Shown here: positions 25,060-37,155 of the stretch, piece after piece
Layout of the letters: the number at the start of each line of letters is the position of its first letter
Numbering within the stretch: the stretch's first letter is position 1
From: Periconia sp. R9002
Lineage: Eukaryota > Ascomycota > Dothideomycetes > Pleosporales > Periconiaceae
Direction of reading: 5' to 3'
DNA: 64,000 nt
NCBI GenBank assembly: GCA_023627715.1
Contig: JAMAHW010000047.1
Span: 227,138-291,137, forward strand
Translations under genes and position numbers: made by a program
The notes under the pieces: model-generated
What the model was told of the DNA's origin: nothing
The model's input: only the letters and a program-made list of their open reading frames with translations
The model's database searches: none

Positions 25060-27479
25060 ATGGCATCAAGACTCGATGGACGAAGTGATGCTCCCTTGAT
25101 AACTCGAAGACGACATGTACTAGCATGTGCAAGATGCCGAGCGAGGCGAGTGAAGTGTGATCGGGCTCAGCCAGCATGTTCAAACTGCGTCAAAGTCGGG
25201 GCACTTTGCCAGCCGGTACAAACCGGTGGTCCATCACATTCAACCGACCAATCTCGAGTGGGAAGCCGGGAGCCTGCGGAGCAAAATCGACTTTCTAAAC
25301 TGGAAGAACAAGTCGCTCGGTTATCTCGTGAAGTGGACAGCCGCTCACCATCTCGCGAGCCATCTCACTCGCCGCCCCCTCAACTTCCTGAAGATCATCC
25401 TTATATCGTTCAAGGCAGAATTGTCAAGGGCGGTCGGACCTCAACCTACATCAGTCCCTATTCATGGGCTGCCGCTGCGGATGAAGTACGTGGAACACTT
25501 GCATTTCAGGCGCTCTATACTCACGTTTGACAGGTTATTGACGTAGATTCACTCATCGGGGAGAGTTTCGACGAAGAAACGCATCGATATGGAGCTGCCG
25601 ATGATGCGATGCCTATGGTTGATGACCGCTTGCATGAGGTTTTCCTGGGTGTCTTCGCCCAACGGGTTGATCCTCTAATTCATATCCTGCATTGGCCTTC
25701 TTTCCTGGAAAGATGTCATGAGTATCGCCAGCGCTCATCTTCACACGCTTCGCCAGCAATAACAGCGGTATCCAACTTTGCAGGTCCCTATGCCACTGGG
25801 ACTCCTTACAACTCACCTCCGGCCATGCCGTATTCTAATCCTGGTGGCTTACCCGCAAACACTGCGACGCTACGATCTACGCCTTCAGGTCTCTCCCCAG
25901 ACGACAGTTTTCTTACGTTACTCTACTCCGTTTATTATGCTTCACTGGTGTCAATAATTCAAAGCCCTAATCCTCCGAGTCTCGGGCAAAACAATAACTC
26001 CGTCACATTGTGTGCTTCGCTCAAACGCGAAGTCTTGAAAAGGATCAGCAAACTTGACAACGGGCCTGCTCGAACGGACTCCATTGACACCATTCAAGCT
26101 ATGGTTCTTTACATTGTTAGTTTCATTCCTTTGGAATTGTGAAACTTACTGACCTGCATGCAGTCCGTCGAACTCGGCAGTAGCAACCCTCAGATGCAAT
26201 GGCTACAGCTAGGAACAGCCATACGCATTGCGCAATCGGCGGGTATACATCGCGATCCATTGGGTTTTGGCTTTGGGCCAATTGAAGCGGAATCTCGGCG
26301 ACGATTGTGGGCACAGATCTGTATCCTTGATACTAAACTCGCGGACCAATTGTGCCGGGAACCAACGATAGCACCAGATTCTTACGACATTATTCTTCCA
26401 TTAAGCATCGGAGATCAAGATATTACAGAGATTCAGCGACAAGCGACCGCTTCAGAACACGGGAACTTGCCCAGCGCGCTAGGTCTTGATACGGTTGAGA
26501 GAGAACAACAGGAAATTTCACCATTTACGACAACAACACTTATGTTGATCGAATCTGAAATGGCAAGACAGCAGCAGCAGGCACTCTGTTTCCGTTATCA
26601 GCCGCGGGATCGCCCCGTCTCGGGCAATTCAAGCTCACCTCAGCTCACTCGAAGGGCAATCCCTTTCGCTGGACGCCCCGGGCGTACATCGTGGGCCAGT
26701 GCGCTAAAGGATCGCTACGCCTCCAGATACCAGTGGGACCGCCTGAGCAGTTCTGACCCCATACAATATCTGGTTTCTGAAATGTGCCAGATCAATGTCA
26801 TGAAAGCCACATTCACCAACCGTCTAGCGCAACGTAAGGAAACTTCAGGGCCAACATCCACCCCCAGTGGTCATTCCGAAGCACTTAGGTATGTCTTTTA
26901 TGTTTAGACCTGCAGTTTACATCACTAGCTTATAAGTGTCATACAACGCCCGACGGGTAAAACGGTTTGGCTGACTGATTTCGCAGCATATTCCAAGACG
27001 CTCTACAGCTCAGTGCGCGCTGCGCTGCCCTAATCCAGCAATACTCAAATTCGCCTTACTACTGGTACATACGGCGTATTAGAGACGCTAGCTCTTGCTC
27101 CTTTCTCGCCCTAGTTCTCGCGTCCGAATTGCCCATCAGCCACGAGGCCTCCACCGCGGCTTGGTCAGTGTTAGACCAGCTGTTTTCGACGGAGAGCAAC
27201 GGCCACGGTGTAGAGCCTGGTCTACAAGCAAGCTTCATGGGGAAGGTTCTATCAAAGGCCAGAGCAAAGAGAGTGATGCATGGGCAGGCTCCCCTGCCTC
27301 AGCAATACCGGGACGCAAATATGAGCGTTGGAAGCGCAGGATATCCGATCGAAATGGCACAGTATCCTCCGAATACATTCCAAACATCCGGAAATATCTA
27401 TAATGATTGGGATGCACTCATGCAGGAGTCTGTGTGGTCTGGTGGCGTTTCCGCTGCTGACCAAAGCTACTGGGTATGA
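25060..27479 (+). CDS. Zn2Cys6 fungal-specific transcription factor
   Basis: Four exons, 25060-25485, 25534-26115, 26164-26888 and 26987-27479; 741 aa. The Gal4-type binuclear zinc cluster has cysteines at about residues 23, 26, 33, 40, 43 and 50, the canonical CX2CX6CX6CX2CX6C spacing. A Leu-rich coiled-coil linker (LSKLEEQVARLSREV) follows and is the likely dimerisation element. The middle part matches the fungal transcription-factor domain: VDPLIHILHWPSFLERC, LTLLYSVYYASLVSI, NPQMQWLQLGTAIRIAQSAGIHRDP and ESRRRLWAQICILDTKLADQL. Proteins of this type bind CGG half-sites in the nucleus and often control nearby catabolic or metabolite genes. The P450 and receptor genes downstream are candidate targets only by position. 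The start is the first ATG before the zinc cluster. Confidence 0.92.
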
Positions 27480-30109
27480 TGGCATCTTTTCCTTGACACT
27501 CATCTACTTTCTACATTGCTTTCAACGTATTTTACTTCTTCTTATGCTGGACATTTCTCTGCGTTTACTTCTTGCATTTATATCCTTAATTCTGTTCACA
27601 TATTCCATGTCATTTTCTCTTCAAATTATCGCCATCCGTTAGCATTTATTTCTATTTTCAAGGCAGCATGGGCATACAAAACAATTGCAAACATGGCATT
27701 TGTTATTATATATCAGTGACTGCCTGTGTATCTTACTATTTCCGTGTCTTATTCAGCATATGCAATTTGTGGAATCGTCCCTAAGTTAACAGCAGTCAGC
27801 CCAGTCAGGCAGCTTCCGCCACTATACCACACACTCCTTCCAGGCATCAGTCCCGCCCATTTGAGCACAGTAGATCATACCCGCCGCCTAATTTACCGCT
27901 TCGATCCAATGCGCCGACGCAGTATAACCTCGATCACCAACTCCCATTGCCCTCGACTACAGGCGATACCGACCCTGTCCCCTCATGCAAGGCCCCCTAT
28001 ATAGATGCTGCGGTCTCATCTTCGCATTGGAGCCCTGGACCTCAAATCCATATTCGCACGTATTCAACAGAAGGGGGCCATGGACCGATGCAATCGGGTC
28101 ATCAGCTTACACCTTCGAGCACATGGCCTAGGCAATTGGGGTCTCTCGAGGTGCCAAACAGCCACGCGAGAGAGCGGTCAGCATCGCAACCTCCTGTGGT
28201 TCGACATTCACAAACCACTTCTGTGGGACTGCCGAAGAGGAGGCTGACGTCTGATTTCGATGAACGTCCTTGTTTGTAACCGGCTACCTCAGTAGGGCTG
28301 AGCTTATTGCTGCCAAGAAGCTCGTTCAGCATTGAAGGAAAATGGTGCGAGTTTTTGTGGGATAATTTAATTAAGAGGTTCCACTAAACCTGCTTCCTCT
28401 GCACATACAATCGCCCCCAATCTTATGCTACTTGCAACGTTTTTGTCCCTCGCTTCGTGTCAGCACTGCAAACCTAGCTCCATTTGGATTTGAGCACATA
28501 TAGCTATACATATCATCGGCTTATTCAGTCGGTTTCTTTTAAAAGAGTTGCAAGTGAACACAGGCAAAAAAGCATCACCAACACCCTATAATGAAGTCCC
28601 GCCCCCCAATCCTAAGGCGTAAGCAACAGGTTGACCAATCCGCGTGCACGTGCAATCAAATGTCGCCAACGACTCCTGGTAGGTATCCAGGCTAGCAGTT
28701 ATTCGTATGCGGTAGGCACGGCTGCGTCGATCAACCGGTCAACAGGAACTCATTCTGTTCAATGCGACCCGACGCTTACTTGAATCTCGCGAGCATGAGC
28801 ATATACTCATCCTTTTATGCTTCAACTCTGGTCTCCATCTTCCAAGCCACTGTCTTGAAACAAAACCCGTCTATGCCGAGCCCACTGTCACCACCGTCTC
28901 GTCTCGACGGCGCAGAGACCAAGCTGCGATCATCCCGGCAAAGAGATCGATAATTTGATTTATTTCAAATCTCCAATGACAAAGGGTAGAAAACGCGAAC
29001 GCCAACCTGGGGCACAGAATAGCACAGACCCTCATTCCTTTCCGCAGCCCGGGGACTAATGAGTAGCGGGTTTTTCGGCCGCCGCTACCTACCTTGGTAG
29101 CCAGCTTTCAATGCAGGCACACCCTCGTCTGGAGTGCTCCGCGGGCTCACCATACAGGCATTAGTCGAACGATCGATTCTTTACACGAACTCGATTCAAA
29201 TAAACCAACTTTCGGTGACCGATGTAGCACTTACATACAATATCATTTCGTTTCAAAGCGAGGGGTATCTGTTGCGCGCAAGTAAACCGTTGGCCCGCAA
29301 GGCGGCCGTCGCAAGCATCTGCAAAATCGTGCATGCTTGCGGTTCATAAATAAAAAACATGCAAGACAACACACACAGGGGCTATGCTTGCTATGTGCAG
29401 TATGTGCTGTATGAAGTCAGCTCGAGACCGCCAGTCCTGCACGCATACAGCACAATATACACGATGCCTGCCCTATGTAAAGTAGCCAAGGTCCCGGTGC
29501 ATAGATTGCTCCAATCGACCCGCACAGTCTTTACCGCGGCTTTCGGGTTTTTGACGGGCGCATTAGCGCCAGTGGAAGCCACGTGTGAAGTGGTGGATGC
29601 GGGCGGGTAGGAAGGGATGCCGTGGTGGGAATGCCGCACGGAATATGGTAGGCCGGTGCTGCACGGGAGTGTTTTAAGGCTGGATGATTTCTTCGGCTTA
29701 TCTCTTGTGCGTTGGGATGGATGGGTAGGTGTCTTGCGGAGGAATTCGTGCTTGGGCGCGTAGATTTGAGGGCGGTTTTGTGATAGGCTGGGGGTGATGG
29801 GGGAGCGCAAGCGAGTACGAGGCATACACAGAAGGCGCTGGATGCGGTGTGATTTTGGGGTAGTGTTTCTAAATCTATGGACGATTATGTATGAAGTCGC
29901 GGGGAAGACGGAGACGAAAATGCTGTATTGTGTGTAATCGGGAGGACCGGAGAAGCATGAGCATTGGGCCGCGAGCAAGTTCCACCCTGCGCTTGCAAGG
30001 AACAAAAACGGTGAGAAAATAACGTCTATCCTGTATCTAGCTTTGAGCCAGCCAATACCCCCCACGTCCTTCGGCGGATTGAGCCAAGCAGTCTGATCCT
30101 CAACACCTA
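27480..30109. other. Interval between regulator and P450 with possible coding relics
   Basis: Mostly no gene. A plus-strand open segment at 27797-28279 is protein-like and is listed separately. A short plus-strand frame at 28762-28953 contains YSSFYASTLVSIFQ, weakly like LYSVYYASLVSIIQ of the adjacent regulator, possibly a relic. The 240-codon minus-strand frame at 29391-30113 begins at the P450 stop and has no recognisable features. Confidence 0.5.
27797..28279 (+). CDS. Possible orphan 3' exon, disordered Pro/Ser-rich protein
   Basis: An uninterrupted frame of about 160 codons follows a plausible acceptor (TTAACAG, ending at 27796) and ends at TAA 28277-28279. It is rich in Pro, Ser, His and Gln (SRSYPPPNLPLRSN, GLPKRRLTSDFDERP), with one dibasic KRR patch, as in disordered tails of fungal regulators. 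I could not find a convincing upstream exon or start. It lies 320 bases after the stop of the Zn2Cys6 regulator, so it may be an alternative end of that gene, a decayed neighbour, or a chance open frame. Confidence 0.25.
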   Translation, partial: QPSQAASATIPHTPSRHQSRPFEHSRSYPPPNLPLRSNAPTQYNLDHQLPLPSTTGDTDPVPSCKAPYIDAAVSSSHWSPGPQIHIRTYSTEGGHGPMQSGHQLTPSSTWPRQLGSLEVPNSHARERSASQPPVVRHSQTTSVGLPKRRLTSDFDERPCL

Positions 30110-31904
30110 TCATGTCTTTCGAGAGTGAAGCTTTCCCAAAAAGCCTTCGTTGTAAGCGACACCGCCAGAAACAACATAGTGGCCCTCGGCCTCAAGCTCG
30201 ACGTCGAATCTACGAATGATCTGTTCTAGCAGTCAGATACATCTCCACACCGCTTACACGTAGGAACAGAAGAAACACTTACCTCAGGCAACAACTTATA
30301 CATCTCCATGATAGCAATATCCTTCCCCAAGCAAACCCTCGAACCCATCCCAAACGTAAACTGACTAGCCTCATACTTGATCGTAACCTTCTCACTCTCG
30401 AGCCACCTCTCGGGCTTAAATTCCTCTGCATCTTCTCCATACAACTCCACATCCCTCTGCATCGTAAACGCGTGGCTCGTCACCTCCGTCCCTCCCGGCA
30501 CAAAAACCCCATCGATTACTTTCCCACCGTCTGGCACCACACGTCCGAAAAGATTCGGTGCCGGCGGGTTCAAACGAAGTCCTTCTCTGATGCAAGCTAC
30601 CATGTAAGGGAGATGTTGTCGCGTCTCCTCGTATTGGATCGGTGTAGAGAGCAGCCCTGCTTGATCTGCCTTCTCGATCTCGGCGTGCGCGAGGTGGAGC
30701 ATTGAGGGGTTGGCGGCAAGGAAGCGGAGGATGGAGCCTAGGGCTGTTGCTGTTGTGTCTGCGCCGGCTTGGATAAGGAGTGTGACGTGTGCGCGTTTTT
30801 GAATGGGGCTCAGAGGGGTATTGTCTTGGTAGCGGGCTTCGAGACAACTTCGTATGTAGGTGTTAGTCAAGTTCATCGAATAGAAGGATAAGTCATGGCT
30901 GCAAGAACTTAGTGGGAAAGGGACAAACGTACTGCTGCATGAAATCTGGCATCCCTTCAAACTCCTTCTCTGCGTTCTTCTTTTCCCGCTCAGTGACCTG
31001 TCGATCGGCCTCTCCCATTAACCACCCCATTCCATACGACTGATCAAAAGCCGGCAGAAACCAGCTGGCCAGGAAACCAACACTCATGACTCGATCACGG
31101 AAAAATCTGCACCTCGAGATAAAACCAAAGAACGTAAGACCCTGTCTCCAGTTTTCCAAGATCCGCTTCTCGTCCCTCTGGTTCGCTACACAGCCAAACG
31201 GCTCTCCAAACGATATCATACTCATCACGTCAGCGGCGAAGTGTGCGACTTTATCGCTAATGCAGATGGTGCGGTTAGCGGATGCATGCTCGTTCATCTT
31301 ATGGATAAAGAGTGTGATGAGTGTATCAAAGCGAGACTCCCATTTGTTCTTCAGTTGCCCGATTGTCCATGGTGCGTTGGAGAGCGCTCGACGGAGCTGC
31401 TTGTGTGGCTCAGCTTCGATGGTGGAAAAGAGGTGTGGCGGGCCGAGAGCACCTGTGCCGTTACGGATTAAAAGTGTTTTCTTCTTCGCAATTGATTGGT
31501 GTCTTCACCTGTGCCATATAACTTAGTCTTGTGGTTGAGAGATGGGTCCCAGTATATGTCTTTCAGTGCGGAAGGACGTGGGAAAAATAGGGTGGTTGGC
31601 GAGATTCGGATGGGAGTGGTAGCTATCATTCAGCAATAAGTATGGATCTATCTTTGGTAATGGGACAGAGGAGAGTTCGAAACGTACTGCCATATCTCTT
31701 CACAAGAGAGTGGAGGAATTCTGGCTCACGTTTGCGCACGGAGATGAGGGCTTCGAAGCCTGAGAATGAAGATGTATACCACGGGCCAGGAAACCTAGCT
31801 AGAGGGTCAAAGTAGAGGCTGTAGATGATTCTACAAACTAATGGTGCAATGATGAGCGCAATTAAAGTGGAAAGTAGCCCCATCATGGCACAAGATTTGT
31901 GCAA
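30110..31904 (-). CDS. Cytochrome P450 monooxygenase, pisatin-demethylase-like
   Basis: Five exons, 31904-31688, 31622-31509, 31452-30933, 30847-30283 and 30220-30110; 508 aa, a normal length. An N-terminal hydrophobic anchor (LLSTLIALIIAPLVCRIIY) precedes the Pro-rich FDPLARFPGPW, so an ER-membrane protein is expected. Diagnostic sites are all present: I-helix AGADTT near residues 310-315, ExxR as EGLR at 371-374, PERW near 428-431, and heme loop FTFGMGSRVCLGK with Cys at about 455. The general layout resembles fungal P450s of the pisatin demethylase / benzoate hydroxylase group, which oxidise aromatic or plant-derived compounds. The substrate is not predictable. The start could instead be one of the two Met at positions 7-8. 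Confidence 0.93.
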
Positions 31905-33034
31905 GACTGGTGTGTAAGAGAGTAAATGGAACCTGCTCTACCCGAAGCTATTTGGCTTGAATGCGAAACGGGAGGATCTGGATCTCAAGCAGAGGTGTGA
32001 CCCCGCTCGTATGTACCTTGCATCCACCACTCGTTTTCTACAACCAAATTAACTACCTTTTTGGGTTGTCTGCAGGACGATCTATCTGTTCTAGTGTTCA
32101 ATTATTCAGCTTGTTCGGGTTTTTCTGTCAAACTACGCCAGAATTTGCATGTGGTATCCAGGTAACACAAGAGATATGTTGTGTAAGTGTTGGTCGGCGA
32201 AAGAGTTCGTTTGTATCACACGGAAAGCTCGTATAAGACCCGGTTTATAGTGTGTTGCACAGAGAGTCAAGGATGAAATGGGAATTTGGTGAGCGCTGGG
32301 GTAAAAGTTCCGTACTGATAAAAGCTCCTGTTACCTAATACACGGGAGTTACTTGTAAGTCTAGTAGAACAACCAAATGAGCGGCAGAGATATGTGGGAT
32401 AGTTGTGTTGACTACCAGTACTACTGCATAACCCAGGAAATATCGAAAATCATTGAGGCTCGGTTGCATCTATTGGTACTATAGATGCAGGACAAAAAAA
32501 CAATCCGGGCTCCAACGTTACTCCCAGAATTTGTGAGAATTCAAACTCACGATTTCTATTAGAGCTTAGTCGCTCGTGATGACAGCGCGCGTAACAAAAT
32601 TGTTACTAAGATATAAGATGGAGCCCACGTGGCGTTTCCCGTGATACAATGTACCACACCTCGGAAAATTCAGGGTCACTCCTCACACCGTGGCCTCCTT
32701 TTGGACGGCAACTAGTATTCCCAAACTGCACCACGAATATTGTTTTCGGAAACCAGCCTTACCCACAACAGGCGTGGTTTGTGAACCATTTCAGTTTAAA
32801 TGGGAGTGGCCACCAGTGTTGATCAATCGGTACATGCGGATTGTTCACAGAGCACCGCATCTTGTCGCATGCGTTTGCCATGAGAGGTCGGCGACATGTG
32901 AGACCTTGATATGTTGTACTGGAAGTGCAAATGGATTGCTTATATAACGCCATATCGCATTATGTCTTTCCTTTACACCGTTCCACCTCCCATACGTTAT
33001 CACAGCCTCGTTGCATGAGCTCTCTTTCGTGACC
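31905..33034. other. Divergent promoter region, P450 and PTH11-like receptor
   Basis: The P450 (-) and receptor (+) genes are divergent and share about 1.1 kb. I see no gene. A 5-codon upstream ORF lies just before the receptor start at 33015-33032. Confidence 0.65.
33015..33032 (+). promoter_or_regulatory. Five-codon upstream ORF of the receptor gene
   Basis: ATG AGC TCT CTT TCG TGA ends two bases before the main ATG (33035), which itself sits in an excellent ACCATGG context. If the transcript includes it, initiation at the upstream ATG would have to be leaky or followed by reinitiation. The transcription start is unknown. Confidence 0.45.
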
Positions 33035-34419
33035 ATGGACAACTCCTCCATTCCGTATTTACGCCCAGCGAACGCTGAAGAGACTGAGACTGTGTCTGAG
33101 ATAACAGTTACGACCTTTGCTACTATCCTAGTGACAATATCGTTTCTCTTGCGATACCTTGGGCGCTGGGTGTTGAAGAATCGGGTGCAAGCAGGAAGAG
33201 GGGGAGGTGGAGAGGTTGTATATGGCCTAGATGATGGTAAGTGAGACCCTTTCGGAGACGCACTGCTGATTTGTGCGCTAACTTGTATCCCAGTTTTCAA
33301 TGTGATAGCTGTTGTATTGTTCTACGGTTTGATCATTGCGACTTTCATCGCAATTGAACGCGGAATGGGCACTCATTTAGAACTTGTGCTATACGAACGG
33401 GGAATAAATGGACTAGCAGAATATTCCGCAGTAAGTGCTCAGCTTCTATTGTCTCAATCAGCATCATCCGTTGCCTTACATGCGGCAATCACAATCTGAT
33501 TATCATGATAGACGATCTTCGTTGCCTCTATCTTCTACAACGCGACTCTTGGGGCGATTAAGCTTAGTGTTCTCAGCCTCTATCACCGCATCCTTCGAGG
33601 GGTTCCATCCCGTGCCCTTCGCACAGTTGTGTGGGCTATGTTTGTGATCGTGGCAATGAACACGTTAGCCAATGTGCTTGTGTGCATCTTCCAATGCAAA
33701 CCAATACGAGGTGCCTGGGAGCGACTTGAAGAGACAAGGTGAATCAACTACTTCCCACAAAAGTCTTTTGAAGTTCATCTAACACGATCAGATGTGTCAA
33801 TATCAACTCGTTCTACTTAGGAAATGCAATTACAGGCCTAGTAACGGATGCGAGCGTTTACTTACTTTCCATCCCGATCGTCAAGCCGCTGCAGATGGAT
33901 ATAAGGAAAAAGCTGCAGTTATTAGCAACGATGCTATTAGGAGGTTTGTAAGTGAACACTCATATTACGCAAAAATGTCGGCCGCTTATTGTTCATTGCA
34001 GTGCAGTGGTAATCTCCGCCGTGCGTCTCGCATTCATACCAGCCCTCCTCAAAGACACTGATGTGACAATGGCAATGGCAATTCCGATGAATTGGTCGGT
34101 CGCCGAGCCCGCTGTTGGGATCCTAGTGTCAAGCATGCCCGCAATTCGAAGCATCCGCTATCTATGGAGTAAAAAGGTCCACGGATCGTACGGATCTAAT
34201 ACTGGGGATTCCACTCGCCCAAATCAGGACGGCCCAATTCAGTTGGCCCATTTCAAGAGAATCGATGGAGCTGAAGTTGCAAGCGCAAACTCAATGGACC
34301 ATCCGCCCCATAACGGGAGTGGAGAGGGCTTGGTAAAGGGTGTCTCGAGGATGGGAACAATATCAAGAACGACGGAGGTGGAGGTCTGCTATACTAGAAG
34401 GTCGGATAATGTTTGGTAG
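33035..34419 (+). CDS. Second PTH11-like integral membrane receptor
   Basis: Five exons, 33035-33236, 33294-33430, 33512-33738, 33792-33947 and 34002-34419; 379 aa. Seven hydrophobic segments occupy about residues 20-275. Family marks are RGMGTHLELVL (GxGxH loop), LGAIKLSVLSLYHRIL, FQCKPIRGAWERL and MNWSVAEPAVGILVSSMPAIR at the seventh helix and tail. It lacks the WHYVP motif of the first receptor at the equivalent place, where it has MNWSVAEP, so it belongs to a different subgroup. The cytosolic tail is about 85 residues. Ligand and pathway are unknown. It is divergent from the P450. Confidence 0.87.
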
Positions 34420-35164
34420 TCAGGCTCTATTAGGTTTATTTCACAACCAGCCATCAGCTTGCTGCGAAGTTGATGCTCTGTTACTTGATGACAGTTTAGT
34501 CAAGGTGAGAATGCTTTAGAGCAGGGCATGACTACTGGATTTTGAAATTAATCAGGCAGCAAATGATTGTATCGTTTACAAGACTCTGTGGCGTTCATCG
34601 GAGATATGGATACTTGCCCTTAACTCACAGAACAACCTTCATTCACACTGCGCTACAACGCATAAGCATTAGACAAAGTGCGCTAGAGTGACAGCTCATT
34701 CTCCCGGGTTTTACTCAGCTCTTTCCCCAAGAAACACCATTGGTTTTCCGCTAGACATATCCGCATCGTGTCTCCACAATTATTGAACAAGTCGAATCCG
34801 CCACTCCGCCAGACTTTAGCTTAAGCAATACCTCCAGACCTTCCTCGGCGCCCTAAACCACAGCTCTGAAATCTCTACGACGTAAGAGTTAACAAATCAA
34901 CACGGAAATATTCCCCAGGCACATCAGATAACTATTGCAATGATAGTCCATCATTTGATATCCTCGCTGCACCACTGCCAAAATGTAGGTACAAAGTCAT
35001 CTTGAAGTTATCGGGATACCACGTGGCGTGGTAAACCGCAATACTGATCATGTCCTGTAACCTCCCCAATTTCTGTAGCTATTTCACCGACGATCTATGA
35101 CCTCTTTCGTCATGTCGGCGATGTGGCAGCATTTTACTCAACAACTCCCATCCCCATCACTCCG
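34420..35164. other. Convergent intergenic region
   Basis: The 3' flanks of the receptor (+) and the histidine phosphatase (-). I see no gene or notable repeat. Confidence 0.65.
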
Positions 35165-35889
35165 TCAGAAATCGTCGCGAGCAATTTCCCATGCCTCTTT
35201 CTCCTTGTTCAAAACCAGTACCGTCGGGCCAAAGTCGTGCTCTTTCAAGGTCTCACAATGCTTTCCATATCTCACACTCTTATCCTGCGCTTCATTCTCA
35301 GTGGCGAAGCGATAAGTCCGCCTCTCGCACACATCGAAACGCCGCCCCTTCACAAGGAAAGAAATGAACCCTCTATGCGTGATGACGGCGATGTTCTTGT
35401 AATTGTTGGAGAGGTCTTTTAACCGGATCCTCACCCTCTCCGCGCGAGCAATAGCATCTTCGTCTGTATGCTCCGGATAATCCCATGCCTCGTTGCATTC
35501 CGAGAAGTCGAACTGTGGAAACTTGGCCACCAGTTCAGCGCGCGCGAGGCCTTTATTACAGATGGCATCGTTAGCTTCGCGGAGATCAGGCCAAATTTGT
35601 GTAGTAATCGAAGAGTCTGAGTTTGCTAGCTCGGGCAACAAATTCATTGCTGTTTGTATTGTTCTTTTTCAGATGGTTAGAGAGCTAGACGAAAGTGTAT
35701 TTGGTGCAAATACCGGGTCATTGGAGAGATCAATACGAGATCTGGCAATACAGCAAGCTTGACGCCTTGTGTAGCAATTTGACCGGCTTCGGTCAATGGA
35801 GGGTCGCGATGGGGATATCCCCTTTGAGCGTTGTGCAGGGCCTCGCCATGCCGAATCACGTGGATTAGAGGAGGAGCCGATGAACTCAT
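35165..35889 (-). CDS. Histidine phosphatase superfamily (phosphoglycerate mutase-like) protein
   Basis: Two exons, 35889-35714 and 35663-35165; 224 aa. The catalytic RHGE motif is at residues 13-16 (IHVIRHGEALHN). PLTEAGQ and LISPMTRTIQTAM follow as in the family, and the second catalytic His is in AVITHRGF near residue 155. The 50-nt intron uses a GTATTT donor and an AAAAG acceptor after a CTAAC branch site; this choice restores the conserved RTIQTAM. Relatives dephosphorylate small phospho-compounds through a phosphohistidine intermediate in the cytoplasm. The specific substrate is unknown. There is no signal peptide. Confidence 0.9.
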
Positions 35890-36066
35890 AACGGCATGTG
35901 TGGGCGTGACAACAAAATTGTGGTCGAAAGGTCCCTACGGACACGTTCAGTCTTTCATAAGCGAGGCATGACGTAGTGCATAAGCAAAAGTTGGTCAGGA
36001 GTCATCACATACAGCGGGAAAAAAAATCAATTCTTCGTACACTCCTATCTAGTTCCATCGGGCTCA

Positions 36067-37155
36067 TCACATGCAGCTCTTTCCACCACAGCTTGAAAGA
36101 GTATGAACATACCTCAACTTACCTGACTCCACTCTAAACTCATGACTATCGGGCAAACCACCCCCAACGCCAGCCGTACCAGCGAAATCCATCTGGATAT
36201 CTACAGTCCCATACTCTTCATCAATAACGTACTGTCTGTTCACTAGTTTGACCCCATTGGGAATCCCAACGTCACAACGATCGCTAGCCTGCCCCTTCCC
36301 TGTATACATTCCACCCTCGAGACGGGCGCATGGTTGTCTAGAGGTCGACATGGTCAGTAGGATTTACTTAGCAGTTCCTAAGTTTAGGAAGTCACATGAA
36401 GTGAAGTGGCGTAACAAATTGGGTTGTGCAAGAACGTGTGTACGTACCCCCATGGAACCTGATTCTCGGTTAGTTATGTATTCATCCCTTCAAATTGGTT
36501 AAAGAGATTGGGAATGATGTATTGGAGTGGTAACTGGAACATCTAGGATTTGAGGGAAAGGAATAGATATTGAGGCTCGGCAGATAGAGCTCGGAAGTCG
36601 AAAGTAACTCAATATGAGATTCCATAAAGCGCAACATACCTTGACACTCTTGTCGCTGAAAATATCGCAGTAAGCGTCAGCAGCAGCTTTGATGACCTCA
36701 CGTTTATCCCGCTTTCCCTCTGGAATCAGATCCCACTTCTCTTGCGAAGCCCAATAATAAGTCCCCGTAACATTGAACAGCCAATCGCCCTTCGTCGTCA
36801 CAATGCTGTCAATCTGCGCGACCTTACTGGTAGCGTTGTCTAGTCGGATCTGAGTCGCAATCACGTAGGGTTTTGCTGAATTGGTGACAATGAATTCGCT
36901 GAAGGCGGCACACTGAACGACATCGTGCTGGCTGCGGTTGTGGTTGATGGTGAGCGCTTGGGAGAGGATGCCCTGCGATATGTTGACTGCCTTGCGGTTT
37001 TCGGTGTATTTGATGGCGCTTGCGAAGGAGTTTCCACTAAGTTTGCCATTTGTTTGGGCAGTGAATAGATCGGATGTCGCGGCGGTCAATAGGGCGCGGT
37101 CGCAGGTCGCTGAAGCACTGGCGACGAGTGTGGCAACAAGGGCGAGAGTATACAT
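36067..37155 (-). CDS. Secreted DUF8021-like protein with an 11-nt microexon
   Basis: Three exons, 37155-36640, 36458-36448 (11 nt) and 36337-36067; 265 aa. The N-terminus MYTLALVATLVASASATC is a good signal peptide, so a secreted protein is expected. The middle exon encodes only VPWG and joins to QPCARLEGGMYTGK. The C-terminal half (CDVGIPNGVKLVNRQYVIDEEYG, DSHEFRVESGKLRYVHTL) matches my recollection of the fungal secreted DUF8021 group, whose biochemical function is not known. Conserved Cys residues suggest disulfides. The start is the Met at the signal peptide, not the in-frame Met 18 codons upstream. The family name is held with moderate confidence; the gene structure with high confidence. 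Confidence 0.82.

Noticed and set aside
29464..29610. 48-codon plus-strand frame (MPALCKVAKVPV...) downstream of the P450
   Set aside because: It is somewhat protein-like but too short and has no family signal.
29391..30113. 240-codon minus-strand frame abutting the P450
   Set aside because: It begins at the P450 stop codon in another frame, has no domain, signal peptide or bias, and is probably fortuitous.
32510..32585. tRNA-like segment on the minus strand (GTGAGTTTGAATTCTCAC)
   Set aside because: The T-arm-like hairpin has an 8-base loop, and no matching acceptor or D-arm could be paired. It is not a credible tRNA.
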